In this document: in pieces, positions 1 through 8,740 of the stretch
Layout: each line of letters begins with the position of its first letter
How positions within the stretch are numbered: position 1 is the stretch's first letter
Assembly: GCA_022819985.1 (NCBI GenBank)
Contig: JAJEGH010000008.1
Span: 62,001 to 126,000 of the forward strand
Origin: Alphaproteobacteria bacterium
GTDB taxonomy: Bacteria; Pseudomonadota; Alphaproteobacteria; Bin65
Direction of reading: 5' to 3'
DNA: 64,000 bases
The notes under the pieces: model-generated
Database searches by the model: none
What the model saw: only the letters and a program-made list of their open reading frames with translations
What the model was told of the DNA's origin: nothing
Translations under genes and position numbers: made by a program

Positions 1-1
1 C

Positions 2-85
2 GGCGGCCCCTTGGGCGGCGGCTCCGGTCTGCCCGGCGGTCTCGCCAACCTGCCGCCCGGCTTCGGCAAGCGGCGCGTGAAATAG
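2..85 (+). CDS. ffh: Signal recognition particle protein Ffh, C-terminal end (partial)
   Basis: Only the last 27 codons are present; the gene starts before the window. The visible tail is glycine/proline/leucine-rich and ends GFGKRRVK, the kind of flexible basic tail found after the methionine-rich M domain of alphaproteobacterial Ffh. Ffh is the GTPase that binds 4.5S RNA and signal sequences for co-translational membrane targeting. The identification rests mainly on synteny: ffh immediately before rpsP-rimM-trmD-rplS is the usual alphaproteobacterial order. The catalytic G domain is outside the window, so this is an inference from the tail and neighbours. Confidence 0.7.
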   Translation, partial: GGPLGGGSGLPGGLANLPPGFGKRRVK

Positions 86-131
86 CGCAAACCCAAGAGC
101 ACCTCAGAACGGAACCAAAGAGAACACTCGC

Positions 132-578
132 ATGTCCCTACGCATCAGATTGGCCCGGGGCGGGGCAAAAAAGCGCCCGTTTTACCGGATTGTCGTGGCC
201 GATTCGCGGATGCCGCGCGACGGCCGCTTCATCGAGCGCGTCGGTTCCTACAATCCGATGCTGCCGAAGGACCATCCGGACCGGGTCGTCCTGAAGGAGG
301 AGCGGGTCCGGCACTGGCTCGGCGTCGGCGCCCTGCCGTCGGATCGCGTGTCGCGGTTCCTGGGCACCGCCGGTCTCGCGGCTCAGCGCGCGGCGCCGGT
401 CCAGACGAAGAAACATCTGCCGGGCGAGAAGACGCTGGAGCGGCGTCGCGAGCGCGAGGAGAAAAGGAAGGCCGGAGCGGCGGCCAAGGCGGAAGCGAAA
501 GCCGAGGCTGCGGTTGAAGCCGAAGCTGCAGTTGAAGCCGAGGCCGAAGCTGATGTCGAAGCAGAGGCTGAAGGCTGA
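132..578 (+). CDS. rpsP: 30S ribosomal protein S16 with long Ala/Glu tail
   Basis: Small-subunit ribosomal protein S16, needed for 30S assembly. Residues 1-85 match the family, including [21 protein letters not shown] and the ERVGSYNP segment. Typical S16 has about 80-90 residues; this one has 148. The extra C-terminal part begins with a basic stretch ([14 protein letters not shown]) and continues as Ala/Glu/Val repeats ([20 protein letters not shown]) encoded by imperfect 18-nt units. It is the first gene after ffh, and rimM starts 31 bp downstream. RimM is the maturation factor that acts on S16-containing 30S precursors, which supports the operon assignment. The role of the tail is unknown. 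Confidence 0.95.
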   Translation: MSLRIRLARGGAKKRPFYRIVVADSRMPRDGRFIERVGSYNPMLPKDHPDRVVLKEERVRHWLGVGALPSDRVSRFLGTAGLAAQRAAPVQTKKHLPGEKTLERRREREEKRKAGAAAKAEAKAEAAVEAEAAVEAEAEADVEAEAEG

Positions 579-609
579 AACGGCGGCGCTGCCGCCGGTC
601 CGGCCGGTC

Positions 610-1158
610 ATGTCGGAGCGCAGGATGGTCTGTATCGGAGCGGTTGCCGGGGCGCACGGCGTGCGCGGCAACGTGAGGATCAAGCCGTTCACGGACGCGC
701 CGGAGGACGTCGCCGCCTACGGGCCGGTGACCGACGCCGAGGGCGCACGCGCCTTCGACCTGACACTGGTCGGCGAATCCGGCGGCACGATCATTGCGCG
801 CCTGAGCGGCATCGAGGACCGCGACGCGGCCGAAGCGCTCAAGGGCCTCCGCCTCCATGTCCCGCGCGGACGCCTGCCGGCGCCGGCGGAGGACGAATTC
901 TACCACGCCGACCTGATCGGCCTGCGCGTCGTCGATTCGGAGGGCCGCGCTGCCGGAACCGTCCACGCGCTTTACGATTTCGGCGCCGGCGACGTGATCG
1001 AAATCCGCCGGCCGTCCCGTCCGCCGGTCCTGCTGCCCTTTACCCGGGCGGTCGTCCCCGAAATCGACCTGTCTGCGGGCGAAGTGATCGTAGATGCCGC
1101 GCATCTGGCGGAAGCCGGCGCGGCACCGGCGCCGGCGGGCAGGGAGGACGACCGGTGA
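610..1158 (+). CDS. rimM: Ribosome maturation factor RimM
   Basis: RimM binds ribosomal protein S19 in the 30S head and helps 16S rRNA processing. The N-terminal domain is recognisable from the [21 protein letters not shown] motif (here [21 protein letters not shown]), followed by a PRC-barrel-like C-terminal domain with [13 protein letters not shown] and [11 protein letters not shown]. The reading frame is open further upstream into rpsP, but the ATG at 610 gives the family-typical N terminus [17 protein letters not shown]; a second ATG at 625 is also possible. The stop overlaps the trmD start by 4 bp, so translation is probably coupled. Confidence 0.93.
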   Translation: MSERRMVCIGAVAGAHGVRGNVRIKPFTDAPEDVAAYGPVTDAEGARAFDLTLVGESGGTIIARLSGIEDRDAAEALKGLRLHVPRGRLPAPAEDEFYHADLIGLRVVDSEGRAAGTVHALYDFGAGDVIEIRRPSRPPVLLPFTRAVVPEIDLSAGEVIVDAAHLAEAGAAPAPAGREDDR

Positions 1159-1886
1159 ACGGGCGCACCGCCCCCTGGTCGGCCACCGTGCTGACCCTGT
1201 TCCCGGAGATGTTTCCGGGCTGCCTGGGCCATTCGCTGGCGGGCAAGGCACTGGACGACGGCCTGTGGTCGCTGGAAGCCGTGGACATCCGGGATTTCGC
1301 GCGCGACAGGCACGCCACGGTGGACGATACGCCCTTCGGCGGCGGGCCGGGCATGGTGATGCGGGCCGACATCGTCGATGCGGCGCTGCGTTCGCTGGAT
1401 ACCGGACCGGCGGACAGCCGACCGCGCATCTTCCTGTCGCCGCGCGGCGCACCGCTGACCCAGCGGCGGGCGCGCGAAATGGCGGCGGGACCCGGCGCGA
1501 TTGTCCTGTGCGGACGCTACGAGGGGGTCGACCAGCGGGCGATCGAGGCCAACGGCCTGGAGGAAATGAGCATCGGCGACTATGTCCTGTCCGGCGGCGA
1601 GCCGGCGGCGGCGGTGCTGATCGACGCCTGCGTGCGGCTGCTGCCCGGCGTGGTCGGCGACGCAAGATCGCTGGCGGAGGAGAGTTTCGAACGGGGACTG
1701 CTGGAGCATCCCCATTACACGCGACCGCAGACCTGGAACGGCATGACGGTGCCGGAAGTGCTGCTGTCGGGACATCACGCGCGGGTCGCCGAATGGCGGT
1801 TGGCGCAGGCTGAGGAAATCACCCGGTTGCGCCGGCCCGACCTGTGGGCCCGATATGCCGGGCAGCAACCGGGGAAAGGCGTGTAG
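1155..1886 (+). CDS. trmD: tRNA (guanine-37-N1)-methyltransferase TrmD
   Basis: TrmD is a SPOUT-class enzyme that uses S-adenosylmethionine to methylate G37 next to the anticodon, which prevents +1 frameshifting. The product is 243 residues, the usual size. Visible family segments are TLFPEMFPG at the N terminus, FGGGPGMVM, the knot region with [14 protein letters not shown] and [16 protein letters not shown], and the C-terminal [16 protein letters not shown]. The ATG lies in a 4-bp ATGA overlap with rimM, and rplS follows after 4 bp. This is an unbroken member of the rpsP-rimM-trmD-rplS operon. Confidence 0.96.
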   Translation: MNGRTAPWSATVLTLFPEMFPGCLGHSLAGKALDDGLWSLEAVDIRDFARDRHATVDDTPFGGGPGMVMRADIVDAALRSLDTGPADSRPRIFLSPRGAPLTQRRAREMAAGPGAIVLCGRYEGVDQRAIEANGLEEMSIGDYVLSGGEPAAAVLIDACVRLLPGVVGDARSLAEESFERGLLEHPHYTRPQTWNGMTVPEVLLSGHHARVAEWRLAQAEEITRLRRPDLWARYAGQQPGKGV

Positions 1887-1890
1887 GCCC

Positions 1891-2472
1891 ATGAACATCA
1901 TTCAGGAAATCGAACAGGAGCATCTCGCCGGAATTGCCGGGGACAAGGAGATCCCGGATTTCAGCCCCGGCGACACGGTGCGGGTCAATGTGCGGGTCGT
2001 CGAGGGCAACCGCGAGCGGGTCCAGGCCTTCGAGGGCGTGTGCATCGCGCGTCGCAACGCCGGCCTGAACTCGTCCTTCACGGTGCGCAAGCTGTCCTAC
2101 GGCGAGGGCGTCGAGCGCGTCTTTCCGCTCTACAGCCCGCGGGTCGAATCGATCGAGATAGTCCGCCGCGGCAAGGTCCGCCGGGCCAAGCTCTATTATC
2201 TGCGCGGCCGGACCGGCAAACGCGCCCGCATCGTCGAGCGCACGACCGGCCGCGGCATGAAGAAGGCGGCGGCGGTCGAGGAGGTCGCCGAAACCGCGGC
2301 GGTCTCGGCGGCCGCCATGGCGGAAGTTCCCGCGGAAACCGCCGCTGAACCGGAAGCCGCCGCCGAAGCGGTTGCAGCGGGAGTCGAAGCTGCACCGGCA
2401 GAGTCCGAAGCGGCTTCGGCAGAGGCCGAAACGGCACAGGACGGCGCCGGAACGGCAGAGAAGGAAGACTGA
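1891..2472 (+). CDS. rplS: 50S ribosomal protein L19 with Ala/Glu tail
   Basis: Large-subunit protein at the 30S-50S interface. The start at 1891 gives [12 protein letters not shown], the normal L19 N terminus; an upstream in-frame ATG at 1855 lies inside trmD and is unlikely. The L19 core spans residues 1-120 with [47 protein letters not shown] and [20 protein letters not shown]. After the core there are about 70 extra residues rich in Ala, Glu and Val. The parallel tail on S16 in the same operon is notable. It is the last gene of the ribosomal operon; leuC starts 48 bp later. Confidence 0.95.
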   Translation: MNIIQEIEQEHLAGIAGDKEIPDFSPGDTVRVNVRVVEGNRERVQAFEGVCIARRNAGLNSSFTVRKLSYGEGVERVFPLYSPRVESIEIVRRGKVRRAKLYYLRGRTGKRARIVERTTGRGMKKAAAVEEVAETAAVSAAAMAEVPAETAAEPEAAAEAVAAGVEAAPAESEAASAEAETAQDGAGTAEKED

Positions 2473-2520
2473 TTCGTCTCTGCGGACAGCGGGACGGAAA
2501 CCGGGCACGGAGGGTAAACG

Positions 2521-3927
2521 ATGACCCGACCCATGACGCTCTTCGACAAGATCTGGCAGAGCCATCTGGTGCACGAGCAGGACGACGGCACCTGCCTGAT
2601 TTATATCGACCGGCATCTGGTGCACGAGATCACCAGCGCCCAGGCTTTCGAGGGCCTGCGCGAGAACGGACGGACGGTGCGCCGGCCGGAACTGACGCTG
2701 ACCGTTGCCGACCACAACGTCCCGACCACGCCCGGTCGAGGCATGAAGGTCGACGACGAGGAGGCGCAGATCCAGATCGACCTGCTGCGCCGCAACGCCG
2801 AAGAATTCGGCATCGAATTTTTCGACATGGACGATGTCCGCCAGGGCATCGTGCACATCATCGGCCCGGAACAGGGCCTCACCCTGCCGGGCTCGACCAT
2901 CGTGTGCGGCGACAGCCACACCGCGACCCACGGCGCCTTCGGGGCGCTGGCCTTCGGCATCGGCACGTCGGAGGTCGAGCATGTGCTGGCGACCCAGACG
3001 CTGATCCAGCGACCGCTCAAGAATATGCGCATTGCCGTGGATGGCGCCCTGCCGCTCGGCGTGACCGCCAAGGACCTGATCCTCGCCATCATCGGGAAGA
3101 TCGGCACCGCCGGCGGCACCGGCCACGTCATCGAGTATGCCGGTGCGGCCGTCCGCGGCCTCAGCATGGAAGGCCGCATGACGGTCTGCAACATGTCGAT
3201 CGAGGCGGGCGCCCGCGCCGGCCTGGTCGCGCCGGACGAGACCACCTTCGACTATCTCAAGGGCCGGCCCAAGACGCCCAAGGGCGCGCAATGGGAAGCC
3301 GCGCTCAATTACTGGAAGACCCTGCCGTCGGACGAGGACGCAAGATACGAGACCGAGGTGTCGCTCGACGCATCGGACATCCCGCCGATCGTCACCTGGG
3401 GCACCAGCCCGCAGGAGGTTTCGCCGATCACCGGCAGCGTCCCGACCCTCGATCAGGCGGAAAACGACGCCCAGCGCGCCGCCTGGACCCGCATGTACGA
3501 CTATATGGGCCTCGAGGGCGGCGAGCGGATGACCGACCTGGCGGTCGATTACGTCTTCATCGGTTCCTGCACCAACGGCCGGATCGAGGACATGCGCGCG
3601 GTCGCCGAGGTCGCGAAGGGCCGCCGGGTCGCCGAGGGTGTGCGCGCGCTGGTCGTGCCCGGCTCCGGCCTGGTCAAGGAACAGGCGGAGGAAGAGGGGC
3701 TGGACCGCGTCCTGTCCGAAGCCGGCTTCGAATGGCGCGAGCCGGGCTGCTCGATGTGCCTGGCGATGAATGCCGACAAGGTGCCGATGGGCGCGCGCTG
3801 CGCCTCGACCTCGAACCGCAACTTCGAAGGCCGGCAGGGCCGCGGCGCGCGGACCCATCTGGTGAGCCCGGCGATGGCGGCGGCGGCGGCGGTCAGTGGG
3901 CGGCTGGCCGACGTGCGGGCGCTGTAG
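2521..3927 (+). CDS. leuC: 3-isopropylmalate dehydratase large subunit LeuC
   Basis: LeuC with LeuD isomerises 2-isopropylmalate to 3-isopropylmalate in leucine synthesis, using a [4Fe-4S] cluster. The 468-residue product begins [17 protein letters not shown], carries [32 protein letters not shown], and contributes cluster cysteines at [11 protein letters not shown] and in [12 protein letters not shown]. It ends with [27 protein letters not shown], typical of the aconitase-superfamily large subunit. leuD follows after 35 bp on the same strand. Placement directly after rplS is a recurrent alphaproteobacterial arrangement. Confidence 0.97.
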   Translation: MTRPMTLFDKIWQSHLVHEQDDGTCLIYIDRHLVHEITSAQAFEGLRENGRTVRRPELTLTVADHNVPTTPGRGMKVDDEEAQIQIDLLRRNAEEFGIEFFDMDDVRQGIVHIIGPEQGLTLPGSTIVCGDSHTATHGAFGALAFGIGTSEVEHVLATQTLIQRPLKNMRIAVDGALPLGVTAKDLILAIIGKIGTAGGTGHVIEYAGAAVRGLSMEGRMTVCNMSIEAGARAGLVAPDETTFDYLKGRPKTPKGAQWEAALNYWKTLPSDEDARYETEVSLDASDIPPIVTWGTSPQEVSPITGSVPTLDQAENDAQRAAWTRMYDYMGLEGGERMTDLAVDYVFIGSCTNGRIEDMRAVAEVAKGRRVAEGVRALVVPGSGLVKEQAEEEGLDRVLSEAGFEWREPGCSMCLAMNADKVPMGARCASTSNRNFEGRQGRGARTHLVSPAMAAAAAVSGRLADVRAL

Positions 3928-3962
3928 GCCGGCCTGGGCGGGAACAGACGGGAGAAAGACCG

Positions 3963-4580
3963 ATGGAAAAATTCATCACGCTGACCGGCGTCGCGGCGCC
4001 CCTGCCGATGGTCAATGTCGACACCGATGCGATCATCCCGAAACAGTATCTGAAGACGATCAAGCGAACCGGCCTGTCGGCCGGCCTGTTCCACGAAATG
4101 CGGACGGATCGCAATGGTGTCGTCACCGGCGAATTCGTGCTCGACAAGCTGGCCTACAGGGATGCGAAGGTTCTCGTCGCCGGCGACAATTTCGGCTGCG
4201 GCTCGTCGCGCGAGCACGCGCCCTGGGCCCTGCTCGACGCCGGCATCCGCTGCGTGATCTCGACCAGCTTCGCCGACATCTTCTTCAACAACTGTTTCAA
4301 GAACGGCATCCTGCCGGTCACGCTGCCGCAGGCGGACGTCGACGCCCTGATGGCGGATGCGGAAATGGGCGCCAACGCGACCGTGACGGTCGACCTGGAG
4401 GCCCAGACCATTACAAGGCCGAACGGAGAAACCGTCGCCTTCGAGGTCGAGCCGTTCCGCAAGCACTGCCTGCTCAACGGCCTCGACGATATCGGCCTCA
4501 CCCTCCAGAAGGCCGCCGGCATCGACAGCTTCGAAGCCGCCGCCGCCCGCGACCGCCCGTGGATGACCCCGGCGGGGTAG
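3963..4580 (+). CDS. leuD: 3-isopropylmalate dehydratase small subunit LeuD
   Basis: Swivel-domain partner of LeuC in the isopropylmalate isomerase. The 205-residue product starts at 3963 with [31 protein letters not shown] and contains the diagnostic [23 protein letters not shown] substrate-binding loop and [13 protein letters not shown]. The frame continues upstream into leuC, but that part is only a shadow. A GGGAGAAAG-like ribosome-binding site lies just upstream. leuB is not in the window; the next genes are an unrelated small module. Confidence 0.97.
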   Translation: MEKFITLTGVAAPLPMVNVDTDAIIPKQYLKTIKRTGLSAGLFHEMRTDRNGVVTGEFVLDKLAYRDAKVLVAGDNFGCGSSREHAPWALLDAGIRCVISTSFADIFFNNCFKNGILPVTLPQADVDALMADAEMGANATVTVDLEAQTITRPNGETVAFEVEPFRKHCLLNGLDDIGLTLQKAAGIDSFEAAAARDRPWMTPAG

Positions 4581-4608
4581 CCGGAACCGCGAATTGCCTG
4601 CCTTAGTT

Positions 4609-4655
4609 TTGCGTAAAGTGAATAAGACGCTAATCGTAGTTGTCGATTGACAACT
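4609..4655 (+). promoter_or_regulatory. Candidate promoter and perfect palindromic operator of the 4675-5429 module
   Basis: A plausible sigma-70 promoter is TTGCGT (4609-4614), a 16-nt spacer and TAATCG (4631-4636). Directly after it lies a perfect inverted repeat, AGTTGTC (4638-4644), GATT, GACAACT (4649-4655), at the expected transcription start and about 20 bp before the first gene. The second gene of the module encodes a helix-turn-helix protein, so autorepression at this palindrome is a reasonable inference. Promoter assignment is by eye. Confidence 0.5.
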
Positions 4656-4674
4656 GATATCGTTGGAACTACCT

Positions 4675-4929
4675 GTGTCGAGAAAGCGGCATCCGAACAA
4701 GGAGATCGAGGCCGCGCTGCAGGAGCTCGAAGCGGCGGGCTGGACGGTTGAAGCCGCCAAGGGGCGCAGCGCCCATTCGTGGGGATATGTCCTTTGCCCG
4801 GCGAATGCAGGGAATGCCTGCCGTTCCGGGACTTTCTGCCGGATGTCGGTTTGGAGCACGCCGCGCAATCCTCAAGCGCATGCGCGCGAGTTACTGAGGA
4901 AAGCCAACGGCTGCGTCATGCAAGTATGA
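4675..4929 (+). CDS. Small Cys-containing HicA-like protein, candidate toxin
   Basis: An 84-residue protein if the GTG at 4675 is used (VSRKRHPNKE...); a TTG at 4663 would add four residues. I recognise the pattern but not a named gene. It has an N-terminal helix (NKEIEAALQELEAAGW), then WTVEAAKGRSAHSWGYVLCP, a cysteine group C-x7-C-x4-C and the segment SVWSTPRNPQAHARELLRKA. The GW-x-KG-x-H-x-Y-x-CP layout resembles the small HicA/dsRBD-like fold with a possible zinc site, which is an inference. The stop overlaps the next start by 4 bp (ATGA), as in a toxin-antitoxin pair with the HTH protein downstream. Confidence 0.55.
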   Translation: MSRKRHPNKEIEAALQELEAAGWTVEAAKGRSAHSWGYVLCPANAGNACRSGTFCRMSVWSTPRNPQAHARELLRKANGCVMQV

Positions 4930-5429
4930 CTGCGATCATGACCGAAACGAAATTCGAGTTCGATCTGGTTTTTGCGCTACCGGACAAAGCCGCGGACGAG
5001 GGGACGATTCTCGATTCCCTCTACGAAGCGGAATGCGACGATGCCGTGGTTGGTCTCGGCGCGGCGGGTCTGGTCGGACTGGGGTTCACACGCGCCGGCC
5101 AGAATGCCGAGGCGGCGATCTCCGATACGGTGAAACAGGTTCTCGGCGCCCTTCCGGAAGGTTCGACGCTCCGGGAAGTAAAGCCTGATCTTGTCAGCCT
5201 TGCCGAAGTCGCGGCGCGGCTGAAGGTAACTCGGCAGGCCCTTCAGAAGCGGCCGATGCCGCCGCCGTCCTTGGGCGGGCTGTACCGGGCTTCGGAAATG
5301 CCACCCTATCTGAACTCGGTTCCCGGCAGGCTGCGGGACGGGTTTCGCGACGCGAAAGCCTGGTTTGCCGCCGCGCCTGGTGCCCAGCGCATCAACGCCA
5401 AGATCGGGCTGGCCCAGTCCGGCGATTAG
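4926..5429 (+). CDS. Helix-turn-helix protein, candidate antitoxin/autorepressor
   Basis: A 167-residue product starting at the ATG that overlaps the previous stop; an ATG at 4938 is an alternative. Residues 1-85 form an uncharacterised alpha/beta domain (FEFDLVFALPDKAADEGTILDSLYEAECDDAVVGLG...). This is followed by a clear helix-turn-helix, DLVSLAEVAARLKVTRQALQKR, of the kind used for DNA binding. The C terminus is a short helix-rich tail. Gene order (small possible effector first, DNA-binding protein second), the overlap and the palindrome upstream suggest a toxin-antitoxin or similar autoregulated pair. Function is inferred, not demonstrated. Confidence 0.6.
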   Translation: MTAIMTETKFEFDLVFALPDKAADEGTILDSLYEAECDDAVVGLGAAGLVGLGFTRAGQNAEAAISDTVKQVLGALPEGSTLREVKPDLVSLAEVAARLKVTRQALQKRPMPPPSLGGLYRASEMPPYLNSVPGRLRDGFRDAKAWFAAAPGAQRINAKIGLAQSGD

Positions 5430-5453
5430 AGCCGACGCGCGAATGCATTTCGG

Positions 5454-5873
5454 CTACGGGCCGTTCGGTTCGCAGACCAGGGGCAGGTCCCGCGCGGCGG
5501 CGGCCCGGGCGAGGTCCTTGTCGAGCGTCGCCAGCGCCGCCGCGTGCCGCACCGCGGTTTCCAGATAGGCGGCATCGTAGACAGTAAGGGCGTGCCGGTC
5601 GGCCAGATCGAATACAAAGTCCAGATCCGGCTCAACGTCAGTCCGGATCTGGAAGCGTTCGAGCGCGCGAAGCAGGTGCGCCGGCGCCTCGAGCGCGATC
5701 CGGCCGCGGCGCATGGCGACGAGCAGACCGTTGCGCACCTCAAAATGCCATATCCGGGGGACCAGCGCGTCTCCGTCTTTCAGGCGCAGCCAGGCCCGGT
5801 CCGCCTGCGATCCGGCCGCCTCGTTCAGAAGCCATGCGAGCGCAACCGAAGCGTCGAGGACGAAGAGATTCAA
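5454..5873 (-). CDS. vapC: PIN-domain ribonuclease toxin VapC
   Basis: A 139-residue PIN-domain protein, predicted Mg2+-dependent RNase toxin of a type II system. The first acidic residue is in LFVLDASVALAWLLNE, the middle acidic residue in RIWHFEVRNGLL, and the C-terminal acidic pair is in LTVYDAAYLETAVRHAAALATLDKDL. It overlaps the upstream antitoxin gene by 4 bp (ATGA), typical of translationally coupled VapBC pairs. All expected PIN acidic positions are present, so the toxin looks intact. It converges with the HTH module that ends at 5429, leaving a 24-bp gap. Confidence 0.9.
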   Translation of the reverse strand: MNLFVLDASVALAWLLNEAAGSQADRAWLRLKDGDALVPRIWHFEVRNGLLVAMRRGRIALEAPAHLLRALERFQIRTDVEPDLDFVFDLADRHALTVYDAAYLETAVRHAAALATLDKDLARAAAARDLPLVCEPNGP

Positions 5874-6121
5874 AAGCGATGGCCCTCATGCCGGGCGCGG
5901 AGGATTTCCTCGACCGACATGCCGGCCGGTTTCCATTTGTCCCGAATCCGCAAAAAGTCCGCCATCGCCTGCTCCCGTTCGGCGCGTTCGCTCGCCTGCA
6001 CGGGGATTACATGAGCGATGGCCTCACCGTGACGCGTTATCGCAACGGTCTCACCGCGCTCGACGGTGCGCAGCAATTCCGCGAGCCGCGCCTTCGCTTC
6101 GGTGGCACTGATTGTCTGCAT
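5870..6121 (-). CDS. vapB: Phd/YefM-family antitoxin
   Basis: An 83-residue protein (start at 6121, MQTISATEAKARLAELL; a further in-frame ATG at 6127 adds two residues). The N terminus is the DNA-binding Phd/YefM fold with the VERGETVAITRHGEAIAHVIPV segment. The C terminus (MADFLRIRDKWKPAGMSVEEILRARHEGHRF) would be the toxin-binding tail that wraps the PIN domain. It precedes vapC with a 4-bp overlap. A near-perfect 19-bp palindrome sits immediately upstream and is a good operator for conditional autorepression by the complex. Confidence 0.9.
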   Translation of the reverse strand: MQTISATEAKARLAELLRTVERGETVAITRHGEAIAHVIPVQASERAEREQAMADFLRIRDKWKPAGMSVEEILRARHEGHRF

Positions 6122-6132
6122 AGCCAATTCAT

Positions 6133-6151
6133 ACCGGTTAAATTAACTGGT
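6133..6151. promoter_or_regulatory. Palindromic operator upstream of the Phd/VapC pair
   Basis: ACCGGTTAA (6133-6141), a central A, then TTAACTGGT (6143-6151): nine-base arms with one mismatch. It lies about 12-30 bp upstream of the antitoxin start on the minus strand, in a locally AT-rich gap. Phd-type antitoxins bind such palindromes to autoregulate; binding here is inferred. Confidence 0.5.
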
Positions 6152-6253
6152 TATTTCAATCAAAATATGCGATGGCGCGAAACCGGTCAAGACGGTCGAA
6201 CGCAGGACGACGACAATTCGGCATGCCGCCAATCGCGGCTCCGCCCATGTGAG

Positions 6254-6553
6254 TCAGCCGAGCACCGCGGCCAGCTTCATGGCGACGCCCATATCGCCGG
6301 TCACCTTGAGCTTGCCCATCATGAAGGCGGTGGTCGGGTCCAGCTCGCCGGCCGCCATCTCCTTGAAGTCGTCCAGCGACATGGAAACGATGCAGTCGGC
6401 GTCCGCGTCCTCGTTGGAGACGGCGTAGGGCTCGCTCGTGCCGTCGAGATAGAGGCAGCCGTCCGCGCCGAAATCGAATTTCACCGTGGCGTCGAGGCCG
6501 GAGGCGTCGCCGATGCGCTCCTGCATCGCGGACGTGACGGCGGCAAGGCTCAT
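6254..6553 (-). CDS. SCP2 sterol/lipid carrier domain protein
   Basis: A 99-residue single-domain protein of the SCP2 family, which binds sterols or fatty acyl-CoA in a hydrophobic tunnel. Recognised from VKFDFGADGCLYLDGTSEPYAVSNEDADADCIVSMSLDDFKEMAAGELDPTTAFMMGKLKVTGDMGVAMKL, which covers nearly the whole domain. No signal peptide is visible, so it is probably cytosolic. It is the second gene after the thiolase (43-bp gap, same strand), which fits a role in acyl-CoA or steroid-like substrate handling; the substrate is unknown. Confidence 0.9.
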   Translation of the reverse strand: MSLAAVTSAMQERIGDASGLDATVKFDFGADGCLYLDGTSEPYAVSNEDADADCIVSMSLDDFKEMAAGELDPTTAFMMGKLKVTGDMGVAMKLAAVLG

Positions 6554-6596
6554 GGAGTGGTTCCTTGTTGGGCGTATCGAGGGGCCGAAGCAGGGT

Positions 6597-7808
6597 CTAG
6601 TGCACCCGCTCGACGATCGTCGCCGCGCCCATGCCGGCGCCGACGCAGAGCGTCGCGAGGCCAGTCTCCGCCCCGCGCCGCTCCATCTCGTCGAGCAATG
6701 TGCCCAAAATCATCGCACCGGTTGCGCCGAGCGGATGGCCCATGGCGATCGCGCCGCCGTTGACGTTGATCCGGTCGTGGTCGATGCCGAGCTGCTTCAT
6801 GTAGTAGAGCACGACCGAGGCGAAGGCCTCGTTGAGCTCGTACAGGTCGATGTCGCCGGTCTCCATGCCCGCCCGCTTCAGGGCCTTGCGGGTCACGTCG
6901 ACCGGGCCGGTCAGCATGATGGTCGGCTCGGAGCCGTTGGACGCGAAGGTGCGGATGCGCGCGCGCGGCTTGAGGCCCAGCTCCTCGCCCATCTCCTTCG
7001 TCCCGATCAGCATGGCGGCGGCACCGTCGACGATGCCGGACGAGTTGCCCGGCGTGTGGACATGGACGAGGCGCTCGACCTCCGGATAGCGCTGGATGGC
7101 GACGGCGTCGAAGCCGAACTGGGCGCCGATGCCCTCGAAGGAGGCGTTGAGCGCGCCGAGCGACTGCATGTCGGTCTCCGGCCGCATATGCTCGTCCTTC
7201 GCCAGGACGACCCGGTCGTTGACATCCTTCACCGGAACGACGGTCTTCTCGAACCGGCCGTTCTCCCACGCCGCCGCGGCGCGCTTCTGGGATTCGACGG
7301 CGTAGGAATCGACGTCGTCGCGCGAGAAGCCTTCACGGGTCGCGATCAGGTCGGCGCCGATGCCCTGGGGCACGAAATAGATCGGCATGGCGACCGCCGG
7401 ATCCATGGCGTAGGCGCCGCCGTCCGAGCCCATCGGGACGCGGCTCATGCTCTCCACGCCGCCGCCGACCGTGAGATCGGCCTGGCCCGACATGACCTGC
7501 GCCGCCGCCAGGTTGCAGGCGTCGAGGCCGGAGGAGCAGAAGCGATTGATCTGGATGCCCGTCGCCTTTTCGTCGTAGCCCGCCTTGAGCGCGGCGAGCC
7601 GAGCGATGTCCGCGCCCTGTTCGCCGACCGGCATGACGCAGCCGAGCACGATGTCGTCGATTTTCGACGTGTCCAGGTCGCTGCGGTCGCGCAGCGCGCC
7701 GAGGGTCTGCGCGGCCAGGTCGACCGGCGTGATCTCGTGCAGGGCGCCGTCGGCCTTGCCGCGGCCGCGCGGCGTCCGGACGGCGTCGAAGATATAGGCG
7801 TCGGTCAT
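6597..7808 (-). CDS. Thiolase (acetyl-CoA C-acyltransferase)
   Basis: A 403-residue thiolase. The acylated cysteine is Cys91 in [22 protein letters not shown]; the second half has [10 protein letters not shown], the [15 protein letters not shown] histidine motif and the C-terminal proton-transfer cysteine in [14 protein letters not shown]. These show an intact thiolase. Family members either cleave 3-ketoacyl-CoA in beta-oxidation or condense acetyl-CoA; the FadA-like organisation and the downstream SCP2 gene make degradation somewhat more likely, but this is not certain. ubiX begins divergently 144 bp upstream. Confidence 0.93.
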   Translation of the reverse strand: MTDAYIFDAVRTPRGRGKADGALHEITPVDLAAQTLGALRDRSDLDTSKIDDIVLGCVMPVGEQGADIARLAALKAGYDEKATGIQINRFCSSGLDACNLAAAQVMSGQADLTVGGGVESMSRVPMGSDGGAYAMDPAVAMPIYFVPQGIGADLIATREGFSRDDVDSYAVESQKRAAAAWENGRFEKTVVPVKDVNDRVVLAKDEHMRPETDMQSLGALNASFEGIGAQFGFDAVAIQRYPEVERLVHVHTPGNSSGIVDGAAAMLIGTKEMGEELGLKPRARIRTFASNGSEPTIMLTGPVDVTRKALKRAGMETGDIDLYELNEAFASVVLYYMKQLGIDHDRINVNGGAIAMGHPLGATGAMILGTLLDEMERRGAETGLATLCVGAGMGAATIVERVH

Positions 7809-7951
7809 GGGGCGGGGTCCGGAAATGGGGAAGCCAGGATGCCGGAAGATATAGCGGGCGAGGCTACGCGGGGGAAGCGCGGCATGAGGCGGCGGTACCG
7901 TTGTAGCGAGGCGCGTTGCCGCCGGTGCGGGCCGTCGCTATGGTCGCGGCC

Positions 7952-8584
7952 ATGAGCGATTCGGGAAACGGCTCCGGAAAGAGGCTGATCGTCGGCCTCA
8001 GCGGTGCGTCGGGCATCGTCTACGGCGTGCGGGTGCTGGAGGCGCTGCGCGGGACGGGTGTCGAAACCCATCTGGTGATGACGAAATCCGCCGAGGTCAC
8101 GCTGGCCTACGAGATGACGGCCAAGGTGGCGGACATCCACGCGCTCGCCGATGTCGTGCATCCGGTCCACGACATCGGCGCGGCGATCTCCTCCGGCTCG
8201 TTCCGCACCGAGGGCATGATCATCGCGCCCTGTTCGGTGCGCACCATGTCCGAGATCGCCGCCGGCACCACGGCCAGCCTGATGACCCGGGCCGCCGATG
8301 TCGTGCTCAAGGAACGGCGGCGGCTCGTCCTGCTGGTGCGCGAGACGCCGCTCCACACCGGCCACTTGCGCACCATGACGCGGCTGTCGGAGATGGGCGC
8401 GATCGTCGCGCCGCCGGTGCCGGCCTTCTACCAGCGGCCGGCGACCGTCGACGATATCGTCAACCAGACGGTCGGCCGGGCGCTCGACCTGTTCGGCTTC
8501 GATCTCGGCATGGTCAGGCGCTGGGGCGAAGCGGCGGAGGCCGGCGGCGTCGGCAAACCGGCTCGGAAATCCGGCAGATCCTGA
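7952..8584 (+). CDS. ubiX: Flavin prenyltransferase UbiX
   Basis: UbiX attaches a dimethylallyl group to FMN to make prenylated FMN, the cofactor of UbiD decarboxylases. The 210-residue product begins MSDSGNGSGKRLIVGLSGASGIVYGVRVLEAL, a Rossmann-like FMN site, and contains SGSFRTEGMIIAPCSVRTMSEIAAGTTASLMTRAADVVLKERRRLVLLVRETPLH, the highly conserved UbiX core. The ATG at 7952 is chosen over 7916 because it gives the normal N terminus. A ubiD-family gene follows after 156 bp on the same strand, the expected functional partner. Confidence 0.95.
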   Translation: MSDSGNGSGKRLIVGLSGASGIVYGVRVLEALRGTGVETHLVMTKSAEVTLAYEMTAKVADIHALADVVHPVHDIGAAISSGSFRTEGMIIAPCSVRTMSEIAAGTTASLMTRAADVVLKERRRLVLLVRETPLHTGHLRTMTRLSEMGAIVAPPVPAFYQRPATVDDIVNQTVGRALDLFGFDLGMVRRWGEAAEAGGVGKPARKSGRS

Positions 8585-8740
8585 CCGGCTGCGCGGCGAC
8601 TGCGCCCTTTCCCGCCTTGACCGGTGCGGCATTTCGTCGGAAGAGGGGCCGCTGATCGAGGGATGCGCGGCACGGCGTCTGACAGAGCCGCCCGGAAACC
8701 AGTCTGAAGAATAACGGGCGGCAAGCGAAACGGCGGGGCG

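Noticed and set aside
229..1665. Long minus-strand reading frame antisense to rpsP-rimM-trmD
   Set aside because: Arg/Pro-rich composition without any domain; it is the usual antisense shadow of high-GC coding sequence over three certain genes.
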